From positions 1 to 44,440 of the forward strand of contig CALMXK010000197.1 of the NCBI GenBank assembly GCA_937871165.1: 44,440 nt of DNA, given 5' to 3'. The translations under genes were made by a program, and so were the position numbers. Numbering within the stretch: position 1 is the first letter of the stretch; each line of letters starts with the position of its first letter. This DNA comes from an uncultured Actinomycetes bacterium. Its GTDB lineage: Bacteria > Actinomycetota > Thermoleophilia > Miltoncostaeales > Miltoncostaeaceae. This document shows, piece after piece, positions 19,988-27,823 of the stretch. Under the pieces are notes generated by a model. The model was not told the DNA's origin, searched no databases, and saw only the letters and a program-made list of their open reading frames with translations.

Positions 19988-20114
19988 CGCATTTGTGGGG
20001 GGTGTTTGGACCGACGGGAGTGCGGACGAACGGTCCCCGGCTTCACCTCACGGCTGACGGACCGAGCAGTCACCATCTGCATTTGCAGGCGGCCGGTCTA
20101 CACTTCCTAGCGAC

Positions 20115-20744
20115 GTGTTGGCGCTCCACCCGACGAAGCGAGAGGCGACGCTACTCGTGACGCTTGCGATCACCGACGATCAGCGCACCCGCGCCGGGCG
20201 ACGCCTTGAACTGATTGCTGTGGGTCGTGCAGCGGTCGCAAACGGCGCGGATGACTCGGCGCTGCTCGACGAGCTCCGCGCGCTCGGGGCGAGCCGAGAC
20301 GATGCGACACTCGTAGCGTGCCGCGTGCTTGGGTGGACTTCGAAGCAGGCACATTCGGCGGTGGCAAGGCATCCTGCGTGGCAGGTGTCGGCGGTGCCGA
20401 AACTTGCGCACGAACCGTGGAACCCGTCTGTGGTTCAGGCGACGCCGGGCACCAACCGGGTTCATCTGCGGCGATTCAACGCGATCATCTTCGCGGCTGC
20501 TGTGGTTTGTGCGACCTTTGGGCTGCAGATGCCTGCACTCCTGATCTTCGTCGTGCTTGCGCTTCTGGTCTTGCCGTTCTCATCCGCGAGATTGATCGCA
20601 GTCGAGGTGCGCGCCTTGCGCCACGGTGACGACGACAACCACGCCGGGGGTCTCATCCTGGGGACGGCCATCCCTGCTCGTCACCGGTGGCATCTGGCTC
20701 GTGGTGCTCTGGTTCCTGGCGGAGCTCACGTCATGAGGGCTTAA
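20115..20744 (+). CDS. Hypothetical membrane protein, probable 3' frameshift
   Basis: Unrecognised 209-aa frame. A soluble helical N-terminus (about 20-115) precedes one or two membrane helices (about 123-158). The last 40 residues in this frame are Arg/His/Ala/Gly-rich and look out of frame. Removing one G from the run at 20646-20650 would continue into a frame that encodes another hydrophobic helix (LLVTGGIWLVVLWFLAEL) and stops at 20736. Either a single-base assembly error or a real frameshift is likely. Starts GTG at 20115 or GTG at 20157. Its stop overlaps that of pyk tail to tail (TTAA). Confidence 0.55.
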   Translation: MLALHPTKREATLLVTLAITDDQRTRAGRRLELIAVGRAAVANGADDSALLDELRALGASRDDATLVACRVLGWTSKQAHSAVARHPAWQVSAVPKLAHEPWNPSVVQATPGTNRVHLRRFNAIIFAAAVVCATFGLQMPALLIFVVLALLVLPFSSARLIAVEVRALRHGDDDNHAGGLILGTAIPARHRWHLARGALVPGGAHVMRA

Positions 20745-22174
20745 GGAACGCGCATCACTCGAAGCACGTCGGTGGCGGGCGAGGATGCATCGGTGCCGGC
20801 CAGGACGACCACGTTTTCGCCGGAGCGCGCGAAGCCGTCGCGCTTGGTGATCGTGAGCGCCTCGTGGACCATGGTCTCGTTGTCGGAGAACCCGGACATC
20901 GCAACCGGTGTGGTGCCCCAACTGACCGCCAGCTGACGGCGCACCCGCTCGTCGGGTGAGAAACCGAGGATCGGCGTCTTCGGTCGGAATCGCGCCATCG
21001 CGCGCACCGTGAATCCCGATCGAGTGAGGCACAAGATGGCGCTTGCGTGGACGGCCTCTGCCACGCGGGCGGCGGCGCTCGTCATGGCGTCGGTGATGCC
21101 GTACACCTCGCCGCCGGGCATGTTCTCTCCGACACGAAGCGGTGCGACCAGGCGCACCCAGGCACGCGAGTCGAACTCGGCGTCGGCGCGCTCACACAGA
21201 CGGGCCATGGTTGCAACGACGTTGACCGGGTCGTCACCGACGGCGGTCTCGCCCGAGAGCATGACGACCGAGGATCCGTCGAACACGGCGTTCACCACGT
21301 CGGTGGCTTCGGCGCGCGTCGGCGTCGGGGCCTGGGCCATGGATTCCAACATCTGCGTCGCGGTGATCGCAGGTCGACCATGGGCGATGCATTCGCGGAT
21401 GATCATCTTCTGCAGATGAGGCACATCTTCCATCGGATACTCGATGCCAAGGTCGCCGCGGGCCACCATGACCGCGCCGGATGCGTCGATGATCCCCTGC
21501 AGGTTCTCGACTGCGGCGCGCGTCTCGATCTTGGCGATCACGAGCGGTCCGCGCGGATGGATCTCGGTGCCCAGGCGTCGCACGTCGCTTGCCGAGCGAA
21601 CGAACGAGAGGGCGACCATGTCGACGCCTTCCTCCACGAACGCATCGAGGATCCGCAGGTCTTCTTGCGTGGGTGTTGCGATACGCAGGCGCTCCGAGGG
21701 AATGTGCACCCCGGGCCGCCCTTTGAGCACGCCGCCGTGGATGACACGCGCCTGCAGGTGGTCACCGAGGACGGCGGTCACCTCGGCGTCGATTGCCCCG
21801 TCGCCGAAGCAGATGCGGTCGCCCGGGGTGATCCCGTCGAGGAGTTCCTCGTAGTCCACCTCGATCATCTCGGCTGTGGATGCGGTGTTTCCGGGCGTCA
21901 GTCGCACGTGCATGCCGTCGTTGACGACCACGCCGCTCTCGCCGAAGGATCCTGCCCGGACCTTTGGTCCTGGCAGGTCGACGAGCGTGCCGATCTCACG
22001 TCCAAGTTCGACTGCTACTTGGCGGATACGCCGATGCAGCATGAGGGCGTGTTCAACGGAGCCGTGCGACAGGTTGAGTCGTACGGCGTCCATTCCGGCA
22101 AGCATCATGTGCTTGAGGACCTCTGGTGACTCGGAGGCCGGGCCGATCGTTGCGAGGATTTTGGTGCGCTTCAC
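20741..22174 (-). CDS. pyk: Pyruvate kinase
   Basis: 477-aa pyruvate kinase (PEP + ADP to pyruvate + ATP). N-terminal KRTKILATIGPAS, DLPGPKVRAG, the active-site segment IAKIETRAAVENL with MVARGDLGIEYP, ATQMLESM and LSGETAVG are all intact, followed by the C-terminal allosteric domain. The GTG at 22174 gives the standard N-terminus. An earlier GTG (22183) is possible, but extending to 22234 would translate a repeat copy. Confidence 0.95.
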   Translation of the reverse strand: MKRTKILATIGPASESPEVLKHMMLAGMDAVRLNLSHGSVEHALMLHRRIRQVAVELGREIGTLVDLPGPKVRAGSFGESGVVVNDGMHVRLTPGNTASTAEMIEVDYEELLDGITPGDRICFGDGAIDAEVTAVLGDHLQARVIHGGVLKGRPGVHIPSERLRIATPTQEDLRILDAFVEEGVDMVALSFVRSASDVRRLGTEIHPRGPLVIAKIETRAAVENLQGIIDASGAVMVARGDLGIEYPMEDVPHLQKMIIRECIAHGRPAITATQMLESMAQAPTPTRAEATDVVNAVFDGSSVVMLSGETAVGDDPVNVVATMARLCERADAEFDSRAWVRLVAPLRVGENMPGGEVYGITDAMTSAAARVAEAVHASAILCLTRSGFTVRAMARFRPKTPILGFSPDERVRRQLAVSWGTTPVAMSGFSDNETMVHEALTITKRDGFARSGENVVVLAGTDASSPATDVLRVMRVP

Positions 22175-22217
22175 GACGACCACGATAGCGGGAGCGTACG
22201 TCAGCACCGCCGACCGT

Positions 22218-22233
22218 CCCGCCAAGTGGCGCA
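22218..22233 (+). repeat. Single palindromic repeat copy
   Basis: CCCGCCAAGTGGCGCA in the short gap upstream of pyk and downstream of the GPDP-type gene. The right arm is intact, the left arm altered. Confidence 0.8.
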
Positions 22234-22258
22234 AAACCGCGTGCGCGGTGAGGCGTCT

Positions 22259-23479
22259 TTAGCTGCTGCCGAGTGGCTCGGACCAGCGCGGACGGCTGTG
22301 TGCGGGCTCGTTTGGCGCGTCCATCTCGAGCAGCGCCAAGAGTTGGTCGTCGAGGCTGACGGATGGATCGGCGGCTGGGGTCGGTTCCGCGGCAGTGGCG
22401 GACACCTCATCGTGGCCAGGCACCGGCTCCTCGAGTTGGAGGAGCGCGAGGATCTCATCGTCGAACGCCTGGTTCGTCTCGCCTTGTGTCGGTTCGTCGG
22501 CGGGCAGCGCGGTTTGGCTGCCGGGTGTCGGCTCCTCAAGTTGGAGCAGCGCCAGCACTTCGTCGTCGATCGACCGACCCGTTGCCACGGCGGGGACGGG
22601 TGCGTACGGATGCGCCACTTGTCCATCTCCTGGGACCGGGGCCTCCGTCGTGGGGATGCGCGGCGGATTTTGGCTGGGGGTCGGGGTGTGGCTATCAAGC
22701 GATTCACCACGATCCTCGCGCAACCTGATGTACGCCATCGTGACGACAGAAACCGTCCACGGGGTGAACACCAGAGTTGGCACGACGATGGAAGCGAACA
22801 TTGCCACGAGCATCTGGGTGGGCTCGGTGACCGTCGCCTGGAACCCACCGTCGATCACGTTCGTCATCAGCTGATTGCAGATCCCGATCAGGAAACCGGA
22901 GACGAACATCAACCCCACAAGGGTCAGCAGTTTCGGGCGAATGAGGTGCCATGTTCGCTTGAACGCGTCACGAACCCCGACATCTTCGCGAACCACGACC
23001 GGGACGAGGATGGTGAAGAACGTCGCTCCACCGAACGCTCCGACGAGTACCGCTGCAACGAGCAGGATGAGACCGGCGATCGCGCTGAGAAGGCTGACCA
23101 TGTAGATGACTGCGCCAACACCAAGGCCGACGAGCAGCAGCACACCCATGGTTCCGGCGAACACGGGAAGTCGCGGTCGGCAGCGTGAGAGCGATTCCCG
23201 CCAATTGCATCGGCCGGTTTGATAGGCATCGCCGATCGCGTAGTGCAGCGTCGCCGTGGACACCAAACCCCACAGCATCATGGCTCCCACCAGCGCCGCG
23301 GTCAGCGTAGCCCAGCGGTCGATGGCCTCCTGGCTGTTGCCGATCGGCATTGCTTCGCGACTGATGGCGAAGGCGATGATGGCCGCCGGCAGGAACGTGA
23401 TCGCGTTGAGCACAAACAGCTGACCGAAGTGCGCACGGTACAGCCGCGTGCCCTCTTTGAATGTGGCCCACACCTTCAT
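22259..23479 (-). CDS. GPDP-membrane-domain-like integral membrane protein with three C-terminal motif repeats
   Basis: 406 aa. Residues 1-250 have about six membrane helices and the FKRTWHLIRPKLLTLVGL pattern typical of glycerophosphoryl-diester-phosphodiesterase membrane-domain/DUF7544-like proteins (family assignment tentative). From 258 on the chain is Pro/Thr/Glu-rich and disordered, but carries three copies of a short amphipathic motif, DD(E/Q)-x-LALL(Q/E)-x-(E/D)-x-P, at about 303-317, 338-352 and 375-389. Function unknown. The ATG lies 3 bases after the stop of the GGDEF-EAL gene, behind an AAAGG Shine-Dalgarno, so the two form an operon. Confidence 0.75.
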   Translation of the reverse strand: MKVWATFKEGTRLYRAHFGQLFVLNAITFLPAAIIAFAISREAMPIGNSQEAIDRWATLTAALVGAMMLWGLVSTATLHYAIGDAYQTGRCNWRESLSRCRPRLPVFAGTMGVLLLVGLGVGAVIYMVSLLSAIAGLILLVAAVLVGAFGGATFFTILVPVVVREDVGVRDAFKRTWHLIRPKLLTLVGLMFVSGFLIGICNQLMTNVIDGGFQATVTEPTQMLVAMFASIVVPTLVFTPWTVSVVTMAYIRLREDRGESLDSHTPTPSQNPPRIPTTEAPVPGDGQVAHPYAPVPAVATGRSIDDEVLALLQLEEPTPGSQTALPADEPTQGETNQAFDDEILALLQLEEPVPGHDEVSATAAEPTPAADPSVSLDDQLLALLEMDAPNEPAHSRPRWSEPLGSS

Positions 23480-23482
23480 GGA

Positions 23483-25003
23483 CTACCTTTCGAGCGGAGT
23501 CACCTTGATGTAGGGGCGATCATTTTCCTGCAGCCATGCCTCGAGGCCTTCCGGCGGCATCGGACGCCCCAGGAAGAATCCTTGGGCGACGTCGCAGCCG
23601 AGCATCTGCAGGCCGATCCAGTCCTCTTCGCGCTCCACGCCTTCCGCGACGACCCGCAGGCCGAGGCTGTGTCCGAGCTCAATCGTCGACCCGACGATGA
23701 GGGCGTCTTTCTGGTCGGCGGTGATGTTCTGCACGAAGGAGCGGTCGATCTTGAGCTCCGACAGCGGCATCTGCTTGAGATAGGTGAGCGAGGAGTACCC
23801 GGTGCCGTAGTCGTCCATGGACAGCTCCAGGCCCATGTCGGCGAGGCCTGCGAGACGAAGCAGTGCGCTTTCGGGGCCTTCCATGACGGCGCTCTCGGTA
23901 ATTTCGAGTCGCAACCAGTCGGCTTCGGCGTCATGCTTGCTGAGCAGTTCCGCAATGTCGTCGGTCAAGCTCGCGTCGTGCAGGTTTTGCACGGAGATGT
24001 TGACCGAGATGGTGAGGCCAAGGCCGTCGCGGCGCCACTTGCCGGCCTGACGCAGGGCTTCATCCACGACCCAGAGGGTGATGGGCTTCATCAAACCGTT
24101 GTCTTCGGCGATCGGGATGAACACGCCGGGCGGCACCATGCCGCGCTCGGGGTGCTGCCAACGAAGAAGCGCTTCGACCCCTTCGACGCGGCCGTCGCTG
24201 AGCAGCGCCTTGGGCTGGTAGTGCAGCAGAAACTCGTTGTTGTCGACGGCGCGGCGGAGGTCGGCCGTGAGCGACAGGCGGTCGGCGCTGTGCGGGTCGA
24301 CGCTTTCGTCGTACACCTCGAAGCCGGCTTTGGAACGTTTGGCCGAGTACATGGCGACGTCGGCGCGCTGCATGAGGCGGTGGACGTCGGTCCCGTGGTC
24401 CGGTGCGACAGCGATGCCGACACTTGCCTCGACATCGAGGATGATGCCCGCGGAGTTGAATGGCGCTGCGAGCGCGTCATGAATCTTATGGGCGATGCGT
24501 GTGGCGGTTGCCTCGTTGGGGACGCCGCCGAGGTAGATGGCGAATTCGTCGCCGCCGAGGCGCGCGATGATGTCGTCGTCGCGCAACACACTGGAGATCC
24601 GGCGGGCCACATCCTGCAGCAGGACATCGCCCGCCTCGTGGCCAAGGCTGTCGTTGACATCCTTGAAACGGTCGAGGTCGATCAGCATGAGTGCGCCGGC
24701 GGCGTTCGGATCCACGTCAAATGTGCCGGTGACGTGGGCGTAAAAGGTGGAGCGGTTGGCGAGGCCGGTCAGTGCATCGAGGCCCTCGTCGGCCGCGGTA
24801 TGGGTCAGCACGATGCGCGACGTCACAAGGAGCCCGCAGCCAAGGACAAACGCGACGGCGCCGCTGGCGATTGCGCCTGCGCCGGCGTCCGCCATACCCA
24901 CGAGAATGGCCGACAGACGCCCGGTGGCGAAGCCGACGAGAAATGCGCCAATTGTCCACAGAAGGTGGCGCGCGCGATCAGGCCGTGAGGTGGATTCCGC
25001 CAT
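23483..25003 (-). CDS. Membrane GGDEF-EAL protein (c-di-GMP turnover)
   Basis: 506 aa from the ATG at 25003. Two N-terminal helices (about 14-60) are followed by a GGDEF domain (DALTGLANR, DLDRFKDVNDSLGH, RLGGDEF intact) and an EAL domain with the phosphodiesterase residues in place: E of EALLRW, NISVQN, EITESAVM, DDYGTGYSSL, KIDRSFV and the final EGVE glutamate. It could therefore both make and cleave c-di-GMP. Longer starts would read through a repeat copy at 25041-25056 and are rejected. Confidence 0.9.
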   Translation of the reverse strand: MAESTSRPDRARHLLWTIGAFLVGFATGRLSAILVGMADAGAGAIASGAVAFVLGCGLLVTSRIVLTHTAADEGLDALTGLANRSTFYAHVTGTFDVDPNAAGALMLIDLDRFKDVNDSLGHEAGDVLLQDVARRISSVLRDDDIIARLGGDEFAIYLGGVPNEATATRIAHKIHDALAAPFNSAGIILDVEASVGIAVAPDHGTDVHRLMQRADVAMYSAKRSKAGFEVYDESVDPHSADRLSLTADLRRAVDNNEFLLHYQPKALLSDGRVEGVEALLRWQHPERGMVPPGVFIPIAEDNGLMKPITLWVVDEALRQAGKWRRDGLGLTISVNISVQNLHDASLTDDIAELLSKHDAEADWLRLEITESAVMEGPESALLRLAGLADMGLELSMDDYGTGYSSLTYLKQMPLSELKIDRSFVQNITADQKDALIVGSTIELGHSLGLRVVAEGVEREEDWIGLQMLGCDVAQGFFLGRPMPPEGLEAWLQENDRPYIKVTPLER

Positions 25004-25040
25004 TGGTTGTGCATCGGCCTTCGCACTGCAGAACTTGAGG

Positions 25041-25056
25041 CGCGCCAAGTGGCGCA
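25041..25056 (+). repeat. Single palindromic repeat copy in a divergent promoter region
   Basis: CGCGCCAAGTGGCGCA between the GGDEF-EAL gene (-) and the leader peptide/DUF6941 gene (+). It sits 38 bases upstream of the first and about 35 bases from the -10 box of the second, so it could act as an operator. Confidence 0.8.
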
Positions 25057-25089
25057 TTGGGCGATCTCGATGATTTGGCGGGCATCGTT

Positions 25090-25095
25090 TACCCT
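25090..25095 (+). promoter_or_regulatory. -10 box before the leader peptide
   Basis: TACCCT followed by 7 bases and the ATG at 25103, i.e. spaced for a leaderless start of the small frame. Confidence 0.4.
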
Positions 25096-25102
25096 TTTGC
25101 AC

Positions 25103-25147
25103 ATGTCATCGCCGAAAGACCGGTCTGCGGAAGGATCCCCACGATGA
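25103..25147 (+). CDS. Putative 14-aa leader peptide
   Basis: ATG at 25103 opens a 14-codon frame (MSSPKDRSAEGSPR) whose TGA (25145-25147) overlaps the ATG of the next gene (CGATGATGG). It begins 7 bases after a TANNNT box. This arrangement would couple translation of the downstream gene to a leaderless upstream peptide. It also contains the GGAAGGA that could serve as Shine-Dalgarno for the main gene, so it may simply be a leader. Confidence 0.4.
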   Translation: MSSPKDRSAEGSPR

Positions 25148-25563
25148 TGGAACCCACCATTGACAGTCTGTTGTTGGCGGATTTCGCAGAGGTCGTGAAC
25201 GGGAAGCTCTACTTAATGGGTGGCGGGTTCACCGCCGTGCAGTTGGGGTCCATCGACCAGACCCACAGGTTCTTCGTCGCCGCTGCGCTGCGGATCCCAT
25301 GGGGCTACACGAACGAACGGATCGAGTTCTCGGGGCGTTTGGAGACGCTCGACGCCGAGCCGATCGATTGCTGGACGTTGGAAGGCCAAATCGAAGCAAA
25401 TCGTGTTCCCGGGCAGCGCGAGGGCGATACGACGACGATGTTCACGGCGCCGGTTGAGGTGGTCGTGACGCGGCCGATGGATGTCGTGCTGCGATTTCGG
25501 TTCGGGAAGGACGAGCGCACCGCCCGGTTCCGGCTGGTACTCACCGACGCGCCGGCCACCTAA
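25144..25563 (+). CDS. DUF6941-like protein
   Basis: 139-aa soluble protein. The opening LLLADFAEVVNGKLYLMGGG matches a widespread group of uncharacterised proteins I know as DUF6941 (assignment from memory of the motif). The rest is predicted beta-rich, with charged strands ending in RFRLVLTD. Function unknown. ATG at 25144 (or 25147) follows GGAAGGA by about 8 bases and overlaps a small upstream frame. Two repeat copies follow the stop. Confidence 0.7.
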   Translation: MMEPTIDSLLLADFAEVVNGKLYLMGGGFTAVQLGSIDQTHRFFVAAALRIPWGYTNERIEFSGRLETLDAEPIDCWTLEGQIEANRVPGQREGDTTTMFTAPVEVVVTRPMDVVLRFRFGKDERTARFRLVLTDAPAT

Positions 25564-25601
25564 GCCCTTCAAACGTCAGCAACGACGAGGAGATTCGCAG
25601 T

Positions 25602-25662
25602 TGCGCCACTTGGCGCGGCGGTGCGGCTCGAGCGCGGGGCTGGGAATGCGCCACTTGGCGCG
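25602..25662 (-). repeat. Pair of palindromic repeats in a convergent gap
   Basis: TGCGCCACTTGGCGCG at 25602-25617 and again at 25647-25662, 45 bases apart, both in minus orientation, between the DUF6941-like gene and the inositol monophosphatase gene that converge here. Confidence 0.85.
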
Positions 25663-25699
25663 ATCGGTCACAACGCTGGCCGCGTGATCGCGCCTGGCT

Positions 25700-26491
25700 T
25701 TATGCGCCTGGCTGGAGGCTCGTCAAGAGTTGTTCGGCGATGCCGCGCCTGCCGGCGAGGACTCCGTCGGGAAGTTCGTCGGTTCGGTCAAGTGGCGCAA
25801 CGATGCCGTGGGCTTCACGCACCAGCATGACGCCGGCGGCGCGGTCCCAGATCGCCAGCCCACGTTCGTAGTAGATGTCCAAGCGACCGGCGGCGACCCA
25901 TGCGAGGTCCAGGGCAGCGGAACCGTTTCGCCGAACGTCGCGGACGCTGCCGAGCAACCCGGCCATGATGGCTGCCTGGCGGGCGCGCAGAACCGGGTCA
26001 TAGGCGAAGCCGGTCGCCAAGAGGGCCATCGCGAGTTCAGTCGCCGGCTCAAGGTGCAGCGGCGTGCCGTTCAGCCGGCAGTCGCCGGGGGTTGCGGTGA
26101 ACAGTTCGTCTCTGCACGGGTCATAGACGACTGCGGCGAGATCACCGGACGGGTCTGCGGCATGGATACTGACCGCCCAGTGCGGGATGTTCCACAGATA
26201 GTTGACTGTTCCGTCGAGCGGGTCCACATGCCAGCGAACCCCATTGTGAAGGCCCGCGGACGTGCCGCTCTCCTCAGCGATGACCAGGTCATCCGGGCGC
26301 TCAGAGCGGATACGACCCAGGATGATCGCTTCCGCGTCCCGATCGGCGTCAGAGACAAGATCAGTCCGCGTGGACTTGGCGCTCAGACCGGAAACCGGGC
26401 CGCCGAACCGTTCCACCAGCACGGCACCCGCAGCGCGCGCCGCGTCGAGCGCGATGTTCAGCAGGGCTTGCGGGTTCGCAGACGGAGGCAC
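25700..26491 (-). CDS. Inositol-1-monophosphatase family protein
   Basis: 263-aa Mg-dependent phosphatase of the IMPase/SuhB/HisN fold. Metal ligands are visible in EES (73-75), DPLDGT (90-95) and WDRAAG (215-220). The substrate may be inositol phosphate, histidinol phosphate or a related sugar phosphate; neighbours do not decide. The GTG at 26491 lies 6 bases after TAGCAT, so the mRNA is probably leaderless. A repeat copy is embedded near the C-terminus (25784-25799). Confidence 0.9.
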   Translation of the reverse strand: MPPSANPQALLNIALDAARAAGAVLVERFGGPVSGLSAKSTRTDLVSDADRDAEAIILGRIRSERPDDLVIAEESGTSAGLHNGVRWHVDPLDGTVNYLWNIPHWAVSIHAADPSGDLAAVVYDPCRDELFTATPGDCRLNGTPLHLEPATELAMALLATGFAYDPVLRARQAAIMAGLLGSVRDVRRNGSAALDLAWVAAGRLDIYYERGLAIWDRAAGVMLVREAHGIVAPLDRTDELPDGVLAGRRGIAEQLLTSLQPGA

Positions 26492-26497
26492 CTCCCA

Positions 26498-26503
26498 ATG
26501 CTA
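26498..26503 (-). promoter_or_regulatory. -10 box of the inositol monophosphatase gene (leaderless)
   Basis: TAGCAT on the minus strand, 6 bases before the GTG start at 26491. The 6 bases (TGGGAG) could also act as a very close Shine-Dalgarno. Confidence 0.5.
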
Positions 26504-26528
26504 GCCCGCTGGGTGACGACGGAGGTTG

Positions 26529-26546
26529 ATGCGCCAATTGGCGCAT
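26529..26546. repeat. Perfect 18-bp palindrome in a divergent promoter region
   Basis: ATGCGCCAATTGGCGCAT is fully self-complementary and lies between the inositol monophosphatase and ispH promoters. It is the symmetrical (AT-centred) form of the dispersed repeat and has the look of an operator for a dimeric protein. Confidence 0.85.
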
Positions 26547-26586
26547 TTTCCTTCCCTCGAGTGGCGGCGTTCGGTTGCAGTGGCGC

Positions 26587-26592
26587 TAAGCT
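26587..26592 (+). promoter_or_regulatory. -10 box of ispH (leaderless)
   Basis: TAAGCT followed by 6 bases and the GTG at 26599. Confidence 0.5.
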
Positions 26593-26598
26593 GGCGCG

Positions 26599-27546
26599 GT
26601 GGCAGAACTCACACTTATCGCCCCGCGCGGGTACTGCGCAGGTGTCGATCGCGCGATCGAGACCGTGGAACAGGCACTTCGCGATCACGGCGCGCCCATT
26701 TACGTCCGGGGCGAGATCGTCCACAACAAGCATGTGGTCAACGGCCTGGCGGAAAAAGGCGCGGTCTTTGTTGCAAGCCCCGACGATGTTCCCGAAGGGG
26801 CGATCATCGTACTGTCGGCGCATGGCAGCAGCCCCGAGGTGTACGTGCAGTGCAAAGCACGCAATCTCCGGATTATTGATGCCACCTGTCCGCTGGTGAG
26901 CAAGGTGCATGCTGAGGTACGCCGTTATGCCAAACGCGATGCGACGGTGCTCCTGGTCGGCCATGCGACGCACGACGAAGTGGTCGGCACGCGCGGTGAG
27001 GCTCCTGATCGTGTCATCGTCGTCGAGAACGTCGACCAAGCCGCATCCGTCGAAGTTCCGGACCCCGACAACGTCGCCTTGGCAACGCAGACCACCCTGT
27101 CGCTCGACGACATGGGCGAGATCATTTCGGTGTTGCGCAGCCGCTTTCCAAAGCTGATCGAGCCCGCATCGGGCGACATCTGTTACGCCACGCAAAATCG
27201 CCAGGACGCGGTCAAGCATGCAGTGCTTGGCGGTACCGATCTCGTGCTTGTGGTCGGTTCCACCAATTCGTCGAACTCCCAGCGGCTTGTGGAGGTCGCG
27301 CGCTCGCGCGGATCCAAGGCGTACCTCATCGACGACGTCACAGAAGTCGACCCACAGTGGCTTGTTGGAGCGGAGTCGATTGCGCTGACCGCCGGCGCCT
27401 CTGCACCGGAAGCGCTGGTGGATGAAGTGGCGCGCCACTTGGCGGGCCACGGTTGGCGCCGCGGTGGCAGCGAGACGCCGAGTGAAGAAGGAATTACCTT
27501 CACACTCCCGGCCGATTTGCGCAGAATCGCCAGCAATTCGCAATAA
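26599..27546 (+). CDS. ispH: 4-hydroxy-3-methylbut-2-enyl diphosphate reductase IspH
   Basis: 315-aa iron-sulfur enzyme of the last step of the MEP isoprenoid pathway, reducing HMBPP to IPP and DMAPP. Cluster cysteines are Cys13 (GYCAGV), Cys97 (ATCPLV) and Cys195 (DICYATQNR). Substrate-binding His42, His75 (SAHGSS) and the GSTNSSNS loop are present. GTG start at 26599 follows a -10 box with no room for a ribosome site. A repeat-like sequence (27431-27446) is accommodated in codons near the C-terminus. Confidence 0.96.
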   Translation: MAELTLIAPRGYCAGVDRAIETVEQALRDHGAPIYVRGEIVHNKHVVNGLAEKGAVFVASPDDVPEGAIIVLSAHGSSPEVYVQCKARNLRIIDATCPLVSKVHAEVRRYAKRDATVLLVGHATHDEVVGTRGEAPDRVIVVENVDQAASVEVPDPDNVALATQTTLSLDDMGEIISVLRSRFPKLIEPASGDICYATQNRQDAVKHAVLGGTDLVLVVGSTNSSNSQRLVEVARSRGSKAYLIDDVTEVDPQWLVGAESIALTAGASAPEALVDEVARHLAGHGWRRGGSETPSEEGITFTLPADLRRIASNSQ

Positions 27547-27593
27547 TTTCATCGTCGCCGGTTCTCATGCAACACGCGCCGGTCTGACAGATG

Positions 27594-27823
27594 TCCCCGC
27601 GGAGACGGGGCGGGAGCAATCCCCCTAGCGGCGGGTGATCGACGCCTGCAAGCGCTCTTGCACCAGCCGCGGAGGGGTGCGCTTGAGGCTGTCAACCGTC
27701 CTTGAGCGAGGTTGGGAAGCCGGTACCTTCGAACGATCGCAACCGGGTGCGCCGCTGTGACTGGGACGTGGATGTCCCACCTGGCGCAGACCCATTTCCC
27801 GCAGTCTCTTCTGGAGGTCTCGT
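27594..27823 (+). promoter_or_regulatory. Structured 5' leader of the NlpC/P60 gene (riboswitch candidate)
   Basis: About 230 bases with consecutive hairpins: 27595-27599/27606-27610; 27647-27652/27657-27662 (6 bp, CGCT loop); 27687-27690 and 27693-27697 with 27710-27714 and 27718-27721; 27720-27724/27742-27746; and a nested pair 27748-27753/27783-27788 enclosing 27762-27767/27774-27779. It ends with a GGAGG ribosome site. Wall-hydrolase genes of actinobacteria are often controlled by c-di-AMP (ydaO) riboswitches, so that is the first candidate, but I could not match its consensus motifs. The first hairpin may instead terminate ispH. Confidence 0.45.

Noticed and set aside
20741..22234. Upstream ATG start for pyk giving an MRHLAG N-terminus
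   Set aside because: That start lies in a repeat copy and gives a non-homologous extension. The GTG at 22174 yields the normal pyruvate kinase N-terminus.
23483..25102. Longer start for the GGDEF-EAL gene
   Set aside because: It would translate through the repeat at 25041-25056 and overlap the divergent promoter. ATG 25003 starts directly before the membrane helices.
27700..27800. Cobalamin riboswitch
   Set aside because: A GGGAAGCCGGT segment and GCCGCTGTGA resemble parts of the B12 consensus, but order, spacing and the B12 box do not fit, and the downstream gene is a wall hydrolase.
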